Positions 7,428 to 15,093 of a stretch of 35,788 bases of DNA are shown here, one piece after another; the first letter of the stretch is position 1, and every line of letters starts with the position of its first letter. The DNA is from Bacillota bacterium. Lineage in GTDB: Bacteria > Bacillota > Desulfotomaculia > Desulfotomaculales > Desulforudaceae. The stretch lies in NCBI GenBank assembly GCA_040757205.1, contig JBFLXL010000014.1:1-35788 (forward strand), written 5' to 3'. Made by a program: the position numbers and the translations under genes. The notes beneath the pieces are model-generated. The model made no database searches, was not told the origin of the DNA, and saw only the letters and a list, made by a program, of their open reading frames with translations.

Positions 7428-9431
7428 ATGTACCGGATGATGGGCGCGATAGTGGTGTTCGTATTGGCCCTGACGCTTGCGGTGGGCAAGCTGCCGGGGA
7501 CGGCGCAAGTACAGCCGGAGACGCCGAAGCTGCCAGCGGTGGCCTCCTGTACCGAACTGGCGGCGTTGCTGGACGAGAAAAGGGATGTCAATTATGGTTT
7601 CCCCTTGCGCATGGACGCCAAGGTGATGATGGAGGACCAGGCGGCAATGGAGTCCGCGGCCCCCGGGGCGCCGCCGGTCGCGAGAGACCGCGGCGCCGGG
7701 AGCGACTACTCCACGACCAACATTCAGGTTGAAGGGGTGGACGAGGCCGACATTGTGAAGACCGATGGCCGGTACATCTTCCAGGTCAATAACAAGCGGG
7801 TCATGGTCATCCGGGCCTACCCGCACGGCGAGTTGGCGGTGAAGAAGGTAATTCAGTTCAGTGATCAGTGGTTCCATCCGCGGGAGATCTACCTGGACGC
7901 CGAACACCTGGTCGTGGTGGGGACGTCGGCGCGGCCCGGGCGGGCGGTATACCCGCATCACCCGTACCCGATCTACGGTACCGTGAAGACGATGGTGTTT
8001 GACGTGCGGGACAAGGACGACATCACCCGGGTGCGGGAGGTGGAATTGGACGGCAACTACGTATCCTCGCGAAAAATCGGTAAAAACGTGTACCTGGTGG
8101 CGAACAAGTACCCGGACTACTACATGTTCCGGGAAGCGGGGCTTCCGGTCAAGGAGGGGCTGACGCCGGCCTACCGGGACAGCCTGGCGGGGGACGGGTT
8201 CGTGAATGTTGACTGCACCGACGTGTGTTACTTCCCGGGCTTTTGGCAGCCGAACTACCTCTTGATGGCCGGGTTCAGCCTGAACGAGGAGAAGGAAGTG
8301 GAAATCGGCACCTATCTCGGCGCCGGCGAGAATATCTACGCCTCCCGGGAGAACCTCTACGTCGCGGCCACCGAGCGCCACTACGGTCCGGTTGTGCCGA
8401 TGCCGATGCCGGGTGGGCGCGAGCCGGCCCCGGCCGTGGAGCCGGACAGGGCCCCGCTGGTCATGCCCCCGTTCGAGCCGCGGGAGCCGCGGGAGCAGAC
8501 CACGGTGTACCGGTTTGCCCTGAAGGACGGGGACGTCACTTACACCGGCAAGGGGGAGGTGCCCGGCACCATACTCAACCAGTTCTCGATGGACGAATAC
8601 GACGGCCACTTCCGGGTGGCCACGACCCTGAACACCTGGGGCCGCGACTCCCGGAACGCCCTGTACGTGCTGGACCGTGACCTCGGCATTTGCGGCCGGG
8701 TCGAGGACATCGCCCCTGGCGAGCGGATCTATTCGGCGCGTTTTATGGGGAAGCGGGTCTACATGGTGACCTTCAAGACCACCGACCCGCTGTTCGTGCT
8801 GGACCTGGCTGACCCCAAGAACCCGGCCATCCTCGGGGCGTTGAAGATCCCCGGGTTCTCGAATTACCTGCACCCTTACGATGAGCACCACCTGATCGGT
8901 TTCGGCAAGGACGCCGTCGAGGCGGTCGGCAAAGAGGGCGGGAGGGAAGTGCCGCTGGACTTTGCCTACGAGCAGGGAATGAAGTTATCCCTGTTCGACG
9001 TCACGGACGTCAAGAACCCGGTGGAGAAGTTCTCGGTCGGCATCGGCGACCGGGGCACCAACTCCGAAATTCTGAACAACCACAAGGCGTTGTGGTACCA
9101 CCGGGAGAAGAACCTGTTCGCTTTCCCGGTCACGGTGGCCGAGATCAAGCAGCGCACCAGCGCGACACCGCAGTGGGAATTCGGCACGTTCGTGTTCCAG
9201 GGGGCCTACGTGTACGAACTGACCCTGGAGCGCGGGTTTATGCTGAAGGGCCGGATCACGCACCTGACGGACGCCGACTACGTCAAGTCCGGCAACTGGT
9301 GGCCCGGGAACGACCGGGACGTCAACCGGATCCTGCACATCAACGACAATCTCTACACGCTCTCGAACGGGTTGGTGAAGGTAAACGACCTGAACACGCT
9401 GGCGGAAAAAAGGAACCTGGTTTTGCCATAG
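7428..9431 (+). CDS. Exported beta-propeller domain protein (PF09826-like)
   Basis: This protein has 667 residues. An N-terminal signal segment (YRMMGAIVVFVLALTLAVG) suggests secretion with possible membrane retention. The mature part begins with a low-complexity linker. It then enters the NIQVEGVDEADIVKTDGRYIF motif region (about residues 95-115), which is diagnostic of the Beta_propel family of secreted proteins of unknown function. Blade-like repeats with DV.D..NP (FDVTDVKNP, LDLADPKNP) follow. The start is ATG 7428, 11 bases after GGGAGGAG; TTG 7422 is an in-frame alternative at 5 bases. It is transcribed divergently from the exporter operon. Whether the two share a job is unproven. Confidence 0.85.
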   Translation: MYRMMGAIVVFVLALTLAVGKLPGTAQVQPETPKLPAVASCTELAALLDEKRDVNYGFPLRMDAKVMMEDQAAMESAAPGAPPVARDRGAGSDYSTTNIQVEGVDEADIVKTDGRYIFQVNNKRVMVIRAYPHGELAVKKVIQFSDQWFHPREIYLDAEHLVVVGTSARPGRAVYPHHPYPIYGTVKTMVFDVRDKDDITRVREVELDGNYVSSRKIGKNVYLVANKYPDYYMFREAGLPVKEGLTPAYRDSLAGDGFVNVDCTDVCYFPGFWQPNYLLMAGFSLNEEKEVEIGTYLGAGENIYASRENLYVAATERHYGPVVPMPMPGGREPAPAVEPDRAPLVMPPFEPREPREQTTVYRFALKDGDVTYTGKGEVPGTILNQFSMDEYDGHFRVATTLNTWGRDSRNALYVLDRDLGICGRVEDIAPGERIYSARFMGKRVYMVTFKTTDPLFVLDLADPKNPAILGALKIPGFSNYLHPYDEHHLIGFGKDAVEAVGKEGGREVPLDFAYEQGMKLSLFDVTDVKNPVEKFSVGIGDRGTNSEILNNHKALWYHREKNLFAFPVTVAEIKQRTSATPQWEFGTFVFQGAYVYELTLERGFMLKGRITHLTDADYVKSGNWWPGNDRDVNRILHINDNLYTLSNGLVKVNDLNTLAEKRNLVLP

Positions 9432-9473
9432 ATTGGGTGAAAAGGAGAGTAGGGGAATATGATTGACCGGGTT

Positions 9474-10535
9474 TCACGGAGGCCCGGCCGAAAACCCCAC
9501 GCCGTGAATCCGAACCACGTTGTTTTCTACGCCTGCCTTGGCGCCGAGAATCTTCTCCACCAGCCACAGGTTGGTTTCCAAATGTTCGGTGACCACTGGC
9601 ACCCGGTAGACGGATTCCCCCCGGGCCAGGGCGGCGAAGATCACCAACTGGTCGGCCGCGAAGCGGTCCACCGTGGCTCCGGCGGCCAGGTCCGCCAGCA
9701 GGGTCCGGGCCACGTGGCGTCCGATGTGTTCCGCGGGGCGGCGCGGCTGTCCCGCCTGGTCCGACCCGATGATGCACCCGGCGGCGGTGACCGCCCAGGC
9801 CGCCAGGGCGGCGCCGGGCTGCACGGATTGGGTGTCCTCGGTCACCTCGATGCGCGTCTCGTGACCTGCCGTCCGGAACACCTTGGCCGCGGCGGCGGCC
9901 ATGCGCTCACCCACCTGGCGGTCCGACAGGTGGGAACTCAAGGCGATTCCGGACACGGACTCGATACGCCCTTGCTCGGTCAGCACCAGCGGTTTCAAGC
10001 CCCCGACGGCCGGTCTTACCTCCAGGTACAATTCGCCGCCCCCCTTCGGCACGTAGCCGGGGCGAACAATCTCCAGGCGGGTGTCCGCCCCCATCCGGCG
10101 CAGGAGCGGAAGCAACACCTGCCGGAGGTGGAAGGCGGTGGGCGCGAAATCCTGAAAGAGTCCCCCGGTGATGTGGAACGAGGCCGGGGCGGCGGCAAGG
10201 ACGGACGGGGGCAAAATGGTGAGGGCCAGCATTACGGCCGAGCCGCCGGTCCCGATGTCCCAGCGGTGATTTCCTCCACGGAACGCTGTGCCCGGTCGGA
10301 ACAGGATTTCCGAGGCGCCCACCGCTGCCCCTTCCAGCCGGCCGCCGTACAGGTCACGGACCGCTTCGACCGCCCGCAGGTGCTGGGGGCGCAGCCCCGG
10401 TTTGTCACGCCGGGCCCGGATATTGGTCAGGTGCAGCTCCCGTCCGGCAAGAGCGCAAAGGGCGACCGCGTACCTGACGATGGTGCCGCTGCCGGACATC
10501 TGGGCGCCGTCAATGTGCAACCTTTTAATAGCCAT
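9474..10535 (-). CDS. RtcA-family RNA 3'-phosphate cyclase-like protein with altered glycine-rich loop
   Basis: Classical RtcA converts RNA 3'-phosphates to 2',3'-cyclic phosphates through a covalent histidinyl-AMP. This 353-residue protein keeps IDG at 8-10, R21, R40, R43 and Q51 at the same numbers as E. coli RtcA, and the C-terminal EHLETN segment with the expected nucleophile at about H318. The normally invariant GEGGGQ loop (13-18) reads MSGSGT instead, so the metal- and nucleotide-contacting Glu14 is Ser. No rtcB lies nearby. The start at 10535 lacks an ideally spaced ribosome site (GGGGAGG is almost adjacent), but an upstream extension looks non-homologous. It is convergent with the beta-propeller gene. 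Cyclase activity is plausible but not assured. Confidence 0.75.
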   Translation of the reverse strand: MAIKRLHIDGAQMSGSGTIVRYAVALCALAGRELHLTNIRARRDKPGLRPQHLRAVEAVRDLYGGRLEGAAVGASEILFRPGTAFRGGNHRWDIGTGGSAVMLALTILPPSVLAAAPASFHITGGLFQDFAPTAFHLRQVLLPLLRRMGADTRLEIVRPGYVPKGGGELYLEVRPAVGGLKPLVLTEQGRIESVSGIALSSHLSDRQVGERMAAAAAKVFRTAGHETRIEVTEDTQSVQPGAALAAWAVTAAGCIIGSDQAGQPRRPAEHIGRHVARTLLADLAAGATVDRFAADQLVIFAALARGESVYRVPVVTEHLETNLWLVEKILGAKAGVENNVVRIHGVGFSAGPP

Positions 10536-10605
10536 CCCTCCCCGGGCGCTTGACCCGGAATGTGAATCGGCTCTCAAGCCGGATGTTTGTCCCATCATAC
10601 CACAA

Positions 10606-10810
10606 CCGGGGTCAAACCTTTGTTTTCTTAAGGGCGGACTACCGGGCCACCTAAGCCTTGTGCCGGATCACAAGCAGTGTTATTCTGTCCTTGTGGTTCG
10701 AATCGCACGGCGGTTTTGGTGGTTGTTAATCGTCACTGTCGTGATTCAATAATGACGAACGTAGACTGTGCAGATATTCAGCAACTAAAAAACCAGAGGT
10801 TTGACCCCGG
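10606..10810. mobile_element. Candidate 205-bp miniature element with 14-base perfect terminal inverted repeats
   Basis: CCGGGGTCAAACCT (10606-10619) is a perfect inverted copy of AGGTTTGACCCCGG (10797-10810). The interior (about 177 bases) has no convincing reading frame and is more AT-rich than neighbouring genes. GGGGTCA(A/G)ACCT ends recall the arms of REP-like elements mobilised by Y1 (RAYT) transposases in many bacteria; that link is from memory. No target duplication is visible. The right arm runs straight into the ribosome site of the next gene. Confidence 0.45.
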
Positions 10811-10822
10811 AGGAGGGGGAGG

Positions 10823-11278
10823 GTGCAGTACCGCAAAGCCAGGATCACCGATGTGGAGGCTATCCATGGTTTGATCAGTCATTACGCCGCCAAGGGACTT
10901 ATGCTGGCCCGGTCACGGGCGCTGTTGTACGAGAGCATCCGGGAGTTCGCCGTCGCGGAGGAGAATGGGCAGGTGATCGGCGCGGGGGGCCTGCACATCA
11001 TCTGGGAGGACTTGGCCGAAATCCGTGCTCTGGCGGTGGTGGAGACAATGACCGGCCGCGGGATCGGCCGCGGGTTGGTGGGAATGCTGCTTGCGGACGC
11101 CTGGGAGCTGCACATCCCCAGGGTCTTCACGCTGACTTATCAGCCGGCCTTTTTCGAGAAGTGCGGTTTCCGCCGGGTGCCCAAGGAGCAGATGCCCCAG
11201 AAGGTCTGGAAGGAATGCATAAACTGCCCTCATTTCCCAAACTGCAAGGAGGAGTCCCTGATCATCGACCTGAAGTAA
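10823..11278 (+). CDS. GNAT N-acetyltransferase, short ArgA-like (N-acetylglutamate synthase type)
   Basis: This 151-residue single-domain GNAT protein has the acetyl-CoA-binding motif around GRGIGRGLVGMLL (about 75-87). LHIIWEDLAEIRALAV is the beta4 region, and PAFFEKCGFRRVPKEQMPQKVWKEC is typical of stand-alone ArgA-type enzymes, which acetylate glutamate as the first step of arginine synthesis in Firmicutes and related groups. The C-terminal CINCPHFPNC cluster of three cysteines is common in this subfamily. The start is GTG at 10823, preceded by AGGAGGGGGAGG. No other arginine gene is nearby, so the assignment rests on family resemblance and the substrate is inferred. Confidence 0.75.
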   Translation: MQYRKARITDVEAIHGLISHYAAKGLMLARSRALLYESIREFAVAEENGQVIGAGGLHIIWEDLAEIRALAVVETMTGRGIGRGLVGMLLADAWELHIPRVFTLTYQPAFFEKCGFRRVPKEQMPQKVWKECINCPHFPNCKEESLIIDLK

Positions 11279-11390
11279 AAACACTCCTGCTAAACCGGAG
11301 ATTTGCGGCGGTACCGGATTAAAACTTGGGCATAACCGGCAGAATGAGGGCGAAGGCATAAAACTTTGAGCCGGAAAGCTGGCGGAAAAG

Positions 11391-12272
11391 ATGGCGGAGC
11401 CGGAAGTGTATGATGTGGCGGTAATCGGCTGCGGGCCGGCCGGTCTGTCGGCGGCCCTGAACGCGGCGGTGCGGCGCAAAAAGGTGATTCTCTTCGGGGG
11501 GGAGTTCTGTGTATCGAAAGTGAACCGGTCCCCGCGGGTGGACAATTTCCTGGGCCGGCCCGGGGTCACCGGCGAGGCGCTGCACCGGGAGTTTGTCGCG
11601 CACGTCCGGGAATTTAACATTCCGATGGTCAACAAGCGAGTGATCAACGTTTTTCCGGACGAGGACGGATTGTTCGGCCTGGCGATCAAAGACCGCATCC
11701 ACCGGGCGCGCACGGTGATCCTGGCGGTGGGGATGGCCGTGGCCCGGACGCTGGAGGGGGAGGAGGTCCTGATCGGGCGCGGCGTCAGCTACTGCGCGAC
11801 CTGCGACGGCCCCTTATTTCAAGGGAAAACGGTGGCGATCATCGACTACACCAGGGAAGGCATCGAAGAGGCCGTATATATGGCCGGCTTTTGTACCCGG
11901 GTTTACTACGTGTGCATGCATACCGAGCCCCCGCGCTTTGAACAGGAAAACATCGAGCTGCTCAAGGGGATGAAGCCGGTCCGAATCCTGGGCGCGGACG
12001 GTACGGTGAGCGCGCTGGAACTGGATAAGCGGACCGTCGAAGTCGAGGGCGTGTTCGTTTTCCGGGAAGCCTTTCCGCCGCAGGACCTGGTGCCCGGCCT
12101 GGAGTTGGAAGGCAACCACATCAAGGTCGGCCGGGGTATGGAGACCAGCATCCCCGGGATCTTCGCTGCCGGGGACTGCACCGGCAAACCTTACCAATTG
12201 GGCAAGTCGGTGGGGGAGGGGCAGGTGGCCGCGCTGCACGCGGTCGCTTATCTGGATGCCGCGGGCAAATGA
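11391..12272 (+). CDS. Thioredoxin-reductase-like flavoprotein lacking an NADPH-binding motif (FFTR/DTR-like)
   Basis: This 293-residue FAD protein has the N-terminal dinucleotide motif GCGPAGLSAA (13-22), the redox-active C135-A-T-C138 followed by DG, and the C-terminal FAD motif AAGDCTGKPYQLGKSVGEG. All match the thioredoxin reductase fold. The second Rossmann site, usually GGGNSA plus a downstream HRR that binds NADPH, is replaced by IIDYTREG (about 150-157) and CMH. Loss of this site together with the PYQ..K..GEG ending is the hallmark of ferredoxin-dependent (FFTR) and deeply rooted (DTR) thioredoxin reductases. It may therefore take electrons from ferredoxin instead of NADPH. The ATG at 11391 has a weak GGCGGA site. 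No thioredoxin gene is adjacent. Confidence 0.8.
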   Translation: MAEPEVYDVAVIGCGPAGLSAALNAAVRRKKVILFGGEFCVSKVNRSPRVDNFLGRPGVTGEALHREFVAHVREFNIPMVNKRVINVFPDEDGLFGLAIKDRIHRARTVILAVGMAVARTLEGEEVLIGRGVSYCATCDGPLFQGKTVAIIDYTREGIEEAVYMAGFCTRVYYVCMHTEPPRFEQENIELLKGMKPVRILGADGTVSALELDKRTVEVEGVFVFREAFPPQDLVPGLELEGNHIKVGRGMETSIPGIFAAGDCTGKPYQLGKSVGEGQVAALHAVAYLDAAGK

Positions 12273-12314
12273 GTCATGCTAACCAAAACAACTCGCTATG
12301 GCGTTAGGATGGGT

Positions 12315-13037
12315 TTAGAGGATTTTGCTCAGGAACGACTTGGTGCGCTCTTCCCGGGGGGAGGTGAAGATCTCGGAGGGCAGGCCTTCTTCCACAATTT
12401 TGCCGTCGTCCATGAAGAGCACGCGGTCGCCGACTTCGCGCGCGAAACCCATCTCGTGCGTGACCACCACCATGGTCATTCCGTCACGCGCCAGGTCCTT
12501 CATCACCGCCAGGACCTCCTTGACCATCTCCGGGTCCAGGGCGGACGTGCACTCGTCAAACAGCATTACCTTCGGCTGCATCGCCAGGGCGCGGGCGATG
12601 GCCACCCGCTGCTGCTGACCGCCGGAAAGCTGCCCGGGGTAGTTGTCGGCCTTCTCCTGCAAGCCCACCTTCTCCAGCAGCGACCGGGCCCGTTCTTCGG
12701 CCTCGGCCCGGGAAAGCCGGGCCACCTTGAGGGGTGCCAGCATGATGTTCTGAATGGCTGTCTTGTGCGGAAAGAGGTTGAACAACTGGAACACCATGCC
12801 GACTTTCTGCCGCATCTTGTTGATGTTCGTACGCTTGTCGGTGAGCGACACGCCGTCGATGATGATCTCGCCCCTGGTCGGCTCTTCCAGGAGGTTCAAA
12901 CAGCGCAAAAAAGTGCTCTTGCCCGAACCGCTGGGACCGATGACGCAGACCACCTCGCCCTCCTTCACCCGGCAATTGATGCCCTGGAGCACTTTCAGGG
13001 ACTTGAAGTCCTTGTAAAGGTCCCTAACTTCGATCAT
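12315..13037 (-). CDS. glnQ: Polar amino-acid ABC transporter ATPase
   Basis: This 240-residue ATPase energises amino-acid uptake. It shows Walker [10 protein letters not shown] (34-42), [13 protein letters not shown] (Q-loop), the signature [15 protein letters not shown], Walker B VMLFDE and the H-loop THEM. Length and the [19 protein letters not shown] ending match the GlnQ/HisP/ArtP group. The usual FDEPTSALDPE reads [11 protein letters not shown]: residue 163 is Cys. The ATG start overlaps the end of the permease gene by 14 bases, with GGAGG 10 bases upstream inside that gene, so translation is probably coupled. It is convergent with the flavoprotein gene. The precise amino acid transported is not determinable. 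Confidence 0.92.
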   Translation of the reverse strand: MIEVRDLYKDFKSLKVLQGINCRVKEGEVVCVIGPSGSGKSTFLRCLNLLEEPTRGEIIIDGVSLTDKRTNINKMRQKVGMVFQLFNLFPHKTAIQNIMLAPLKVARLSRAEAEERARSLLEKVGLQEKADNYPGQLSGGQQQRVAIARALAMQPKVMLFDECTSALDPEMVKEVLAVMKDLARDGMTMVVVTHEMGFAREVGDRVLFMDDGKIVEEGLPSEIFTSPREERTKSFLSKIL

Positions 13038-13731
13038 CGGTCTTGAGCCTCCTTTCCAGCCAGTCCACGATGCGCGAAAAGGCGAGGGTCATGATCAGGT
13101 AGATCATGGCCACCGCGAACCAGACGGCCGCGGACTGGTAGTTCACGGCGATGATCAGTTGGCCCTTGCGCGTCAGCTCCTCTACGCCGATCACGGAGAG
13201 CAGCGAGGTGTCTTTCAGCATCGCGATGAACTCGTTGCCCAAGGGCGGGATCACCCGCTTGAAGGCCTGAGGCAGAATCACGTAGCCCATGGCCTGGTTC
13301 TGGGTCATGCCCAGGGAGCGCGCGGCCTCCATTTGACCCCGCTCGATGGACTGCACCCCGGCCCGGAAGATCTCGGCGATGTACGCGCCGCTGTTCAGGC
13401 TGCAGCCGAGGACCGCGATCCAGTACCGCGACAAGTTGCTGACGTCGACCATTTTCGGGATGCCGTATTCATTCAGCAGGTGGACCTGACCCATCTCGAT
13501 CACCTGCGGCAGCCCGAAATAGAGCATGAAGATCTGCACCAGCAGGGGTGTGCCCCGAAAAAAGTCGACGTAGCCGGTGGCGAGGTAGCGCAGCACTCGG
13601 CTCCGCGACAGGCGGCAAAGCCCGGCAAAGAGCCCGATGATACAACCGAAGCCGACCGAAAGGACGGTGATCTGGAGGGTCAGTTTCGCGCCGACCAACA
13701 GAAGGGGCAGCGCGTCGAGGATTACCTGCAA
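13024..13731 (-). CDS. glnP: Polar amino-acid ABC transporter permease
   Basis: This 235-residue inner-membrane permease has about five transmembrane helices. It carries the [15 protein letters not shown] motif of the HisMQ family and the EAA loop ([22 protein letters not shown]) that docks with the ATPase. The start is TTG at 13731 with GGAG 9 bases upstream. It overlaps the ATPase gene by 14 bases and is separated from the binding-protein gene by a strong hairpin (13759-13796). A single permease gene suggests a homodimeric channel. Confidence 0.92.
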   Translation of the reverse strand: MQVILDALPLLLVGAKLTLQITVLSVGFGCIIGLFAGLCRLSRSRVLRYLATGYVDFFRGTPLLVQIFMLYFGLPQVIEMGQVHLLNEYGIPKMVDVSNLSRYWIAVLGCSLNSGAYIAEIFRAGVQSIERGQMEAARSLGMTQNQAMGYVILPQAFKRVIPPLGNEFIAMLKDTSLLSVIGVEELTRKGQLIIAVNYQSAAVWFAVAMIYLIMTLAFSRIVDWLERRLKTDDRS

Positions 13732-13758
13732 AGGATTTCACTCCAGGGCGGTCAAACG

Positions 13759-13796
13759 CGAATGTGCGCGACACCGGGTGGTGTCACGCACATTCG
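13759..13796 (-). promoter_or_regulatory. Intercistronic 17-bp hairpin between glnH and glnP
   Basis: CGAATGTGCG-CGACACC, loop GGGT, then GGTGTCA-CGCACATTCG pair over 17 positions with one mismatch. On the minus strand this follows the glnH stop and has no U-run. It is therefore more likely to stabilise the upstream message or partly attenuate read-through than to be a full terminator, giving more binding protein than permease. Confidence 0.7.
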
Positions 13797-13809
13797 AGAG
13801 ACCAGGCTG

Positions 13810-14622
13810 TTAGAACTGCAGAATCGTGTCCGGCGGCTCCTGACCAAACCAGTCCATGTAGATCCGGTCGAAGGTGCCGTTTTCCTTCAGGGTCTTCAGG
13901 GCGCCGTTGATCTCGTCCAGGAGGTCCGGCTTGGCCTTGGGCACGGCGATGCCGTAGAACTCGCCGGTCAGGAGGCCGCCGACCACCTTGACGTCGTCAT
14001 TGCCCTGCTGGATGAAGTACAGGGTGACCGGGGCATCGTTGATGACGGCGTCGACCGCGCCTTTCTTCAGTTCCAGGAAAGCCAGGTCGATGGTGTTGAA
14101 GGTGGTAATCTTGGCGTCCGGCACTTCCTCGGCCTTCAGCGCGCCGGTGGTGCCGATCTGGACGGCGATCTTCTTGCCGGCCAGGTCCTCAAAACCATTG
14201 ATGTCGTTGTTGTCGGCCCGCACCGCGGTGATGAGGCCCGACTCGTAGTACGCCTCGGAGAAGTTGACCACTTTGGCCCGCTCTTCGGTGATGGTCATGG
14301 CGGAGATGGCACAGTCCACACTGCCGCTCTGCAGCGCCGGGATGATGCCGTCAAAGCCCATGCTGATGATCTCGACTTCTTTTCCTAACACCTCACCGAT
14401 CGCGCGGATCAAATCCATGTCAAAGCCGACGTAGGTGGGCTCTCCCGGCCCGCCCTGCATTTCAAAGGGGGCGTACGCCGTGTCGGACGCAACCGTCAGT
14501 TTGGTTGTTTCCGGGGCCGGAGCGGGAGTGGGGGTCTGCTGGCCGCCGCCACAACCGACGACCACGAACAAAAAGGTGACCAGAAAGAACAATGCTAGGA
14601 CTTTTTTGTTAACCTTGGGCAA
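13810..14622 (-). CDS. glnH: Amino-acid-binding lipoprotein of the ABC importer
   Basis: This 270-residue solute-binding protein has a lipoprotein signal peptide ending in VVVGC with the lipidated Cys at about 24, then a Thr/Pro/Ala linker. The family 3 binding-protein fold includes TVASDTAYAPFEM, GFDMDLIRAIGE, DGIIPALQSG and CAISAMTITEERAKVVNFS, typical of glutamine, arginine or general polar amino-acid binders. The start is TTG at 14622 with AGGAGG 7 bases upstream. It leads the importer operon, followed by permease and ATPase. The upstream region is long and holds inverted repeats and a promoter candidate. The ligand is inferred only as a polar amino acid. Confidence 0.92.
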   Translation of the reverse strand: MPKVNKKVLALFFLVTFLFVVVGCGGGQQTPTPAPAPETTKLTVASDTAYAPFEMQGGPGEPTYVGFDMDLIRAIGEVLGKEVEIISMGFDGIIPALQSGSVDCAISAMTITEERAKVVNFSEAYYESGLITAVRADNNDINGFEDLAGKKIAVQIGTTGALKAEEVPDAKITTFNTIDLAFLELKKGAVDAVINDAPVTLYFIQQGNDDVKVVGGLLTGEFYGIAVPKAKPDLLDEINGALKTLKENGTFDRIYMDWFGQEPPDTILQF

Positions 14623-14672
14623 GATTTTCCCTCCTCTCGTTTTCCCGAGCTAGTAGAAAGTCAAACTGGGGC

Positions 14673-14829
14673 GTACCCTTAAACTATTTGCTTCCTCAAC
14701 CTCCTTTCAAGCCGCTCAAAAATGCCCAACTTTCATAATTCGCTTTTAAGACTGAGATTCCTGCCCAAAATCGAGCCGGTTTTACATCTCTTGACTTTAG
14801 CAGGTGTCAATGTCAGAATTTAAGGGTAC
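14673..14829. repeat. Widely spaced 11-base inverted repeat in the glnH upstream region
   Basis: GTACCCTTAAA (14673-14683) is perfectly inverted as TTTAAGGGTAC (14819-14829). The enclosed 157-base stretch has no gene. It could be a degenerate miniature mobile element or a distal pairing in the glnH leader. Confidence 0.35.
14781..14810 (-). promoter_or_regulatory. Candidate promoter for glnHPQ
   Basis: On the minus strand TTGACA (14810-14805) is a perfect -35 box, followed after 18 bases by TGTAAA (14786-14781), which matches the -10 consensus at 4/6. It would give a leader of roughly 150 bases before glnH. The spacing and weak -10 box keep confidence low. Confidence 0.3.
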
Positions 14830-15018
14830 TTCGAAATTGGGCGAACAAGACGTGGCGCCCACCAGAATGCAAAAAATTACCGCTCCGTTGCCCGCCACCC
14901 GGACCCCGCCGGCCTTGGGCCGGAATCAGAGGGTAGAGGTTGAACCGCAAAAAGAATAGATTGATGCCAAAATCAGGGCATGCTACCTTTAAGTACGTAT
15001 GCTGGAGGATATCAGGAT

Positions 15019-15084
15019 ATGGATTTGAGAGAAGCGGTGATCCGTTTTCACTTCGGCGAGATGGTGAGAGAGTGTTTGGTCTGA
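15019..15084 (+). CDS. Possible 21-residue small ORF upstream of the EamA gene
   Basis: An ATG at 15019 with GGAGG 11 bases upstream opens MDLREAVIRFHFGEMVRECLV and stops with TGA at 15082-15084, ten bases before the EamA start. It may be a leader peptide coupled to EamA translation. Alternatively it is a remnant of a transposase N-terminus, since the wording recalls helix-turn-helix starts. No family is recognised. Confidence 0.3.
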   Translation: MDLREAVIRFHFGEMVRECLV

Positions 15085-15093
15085 GGCCGGGCA

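Larger units (their letters stand above)
14623..15018. other. Long intergenic region upstream of glnH
   Basis: About 400 bases separate the divergent glnH gene from the small frame at 15019. The region contains the 11-base inverted repeat at 14673/14819 and a minus-strand promoter candidate at 14781-14810. No convincing gene, tRNA or known riboswitch is seen. It is more AT-rich than the neighbouring genes. Confidence 0.5.

Noticed and set aside
9474-10535. Loss of the catalytic histidine in the RtcA-like protein
   Set aside because: At first the DRFAADQ segment seemed to lack it, but the nucleophile belongs to the later HLLTN-type motif, which is present here as EHLETN.
9459-10553. Plus-strand reading frame of 364 codons with a good GGAG-like site before its ATG
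   Set aside because: It lies antisense to almost the whole RtcA-family gene, and its translation is low-complexity Gly/Arg/His/Pro typical of a high-GC shadow frame.
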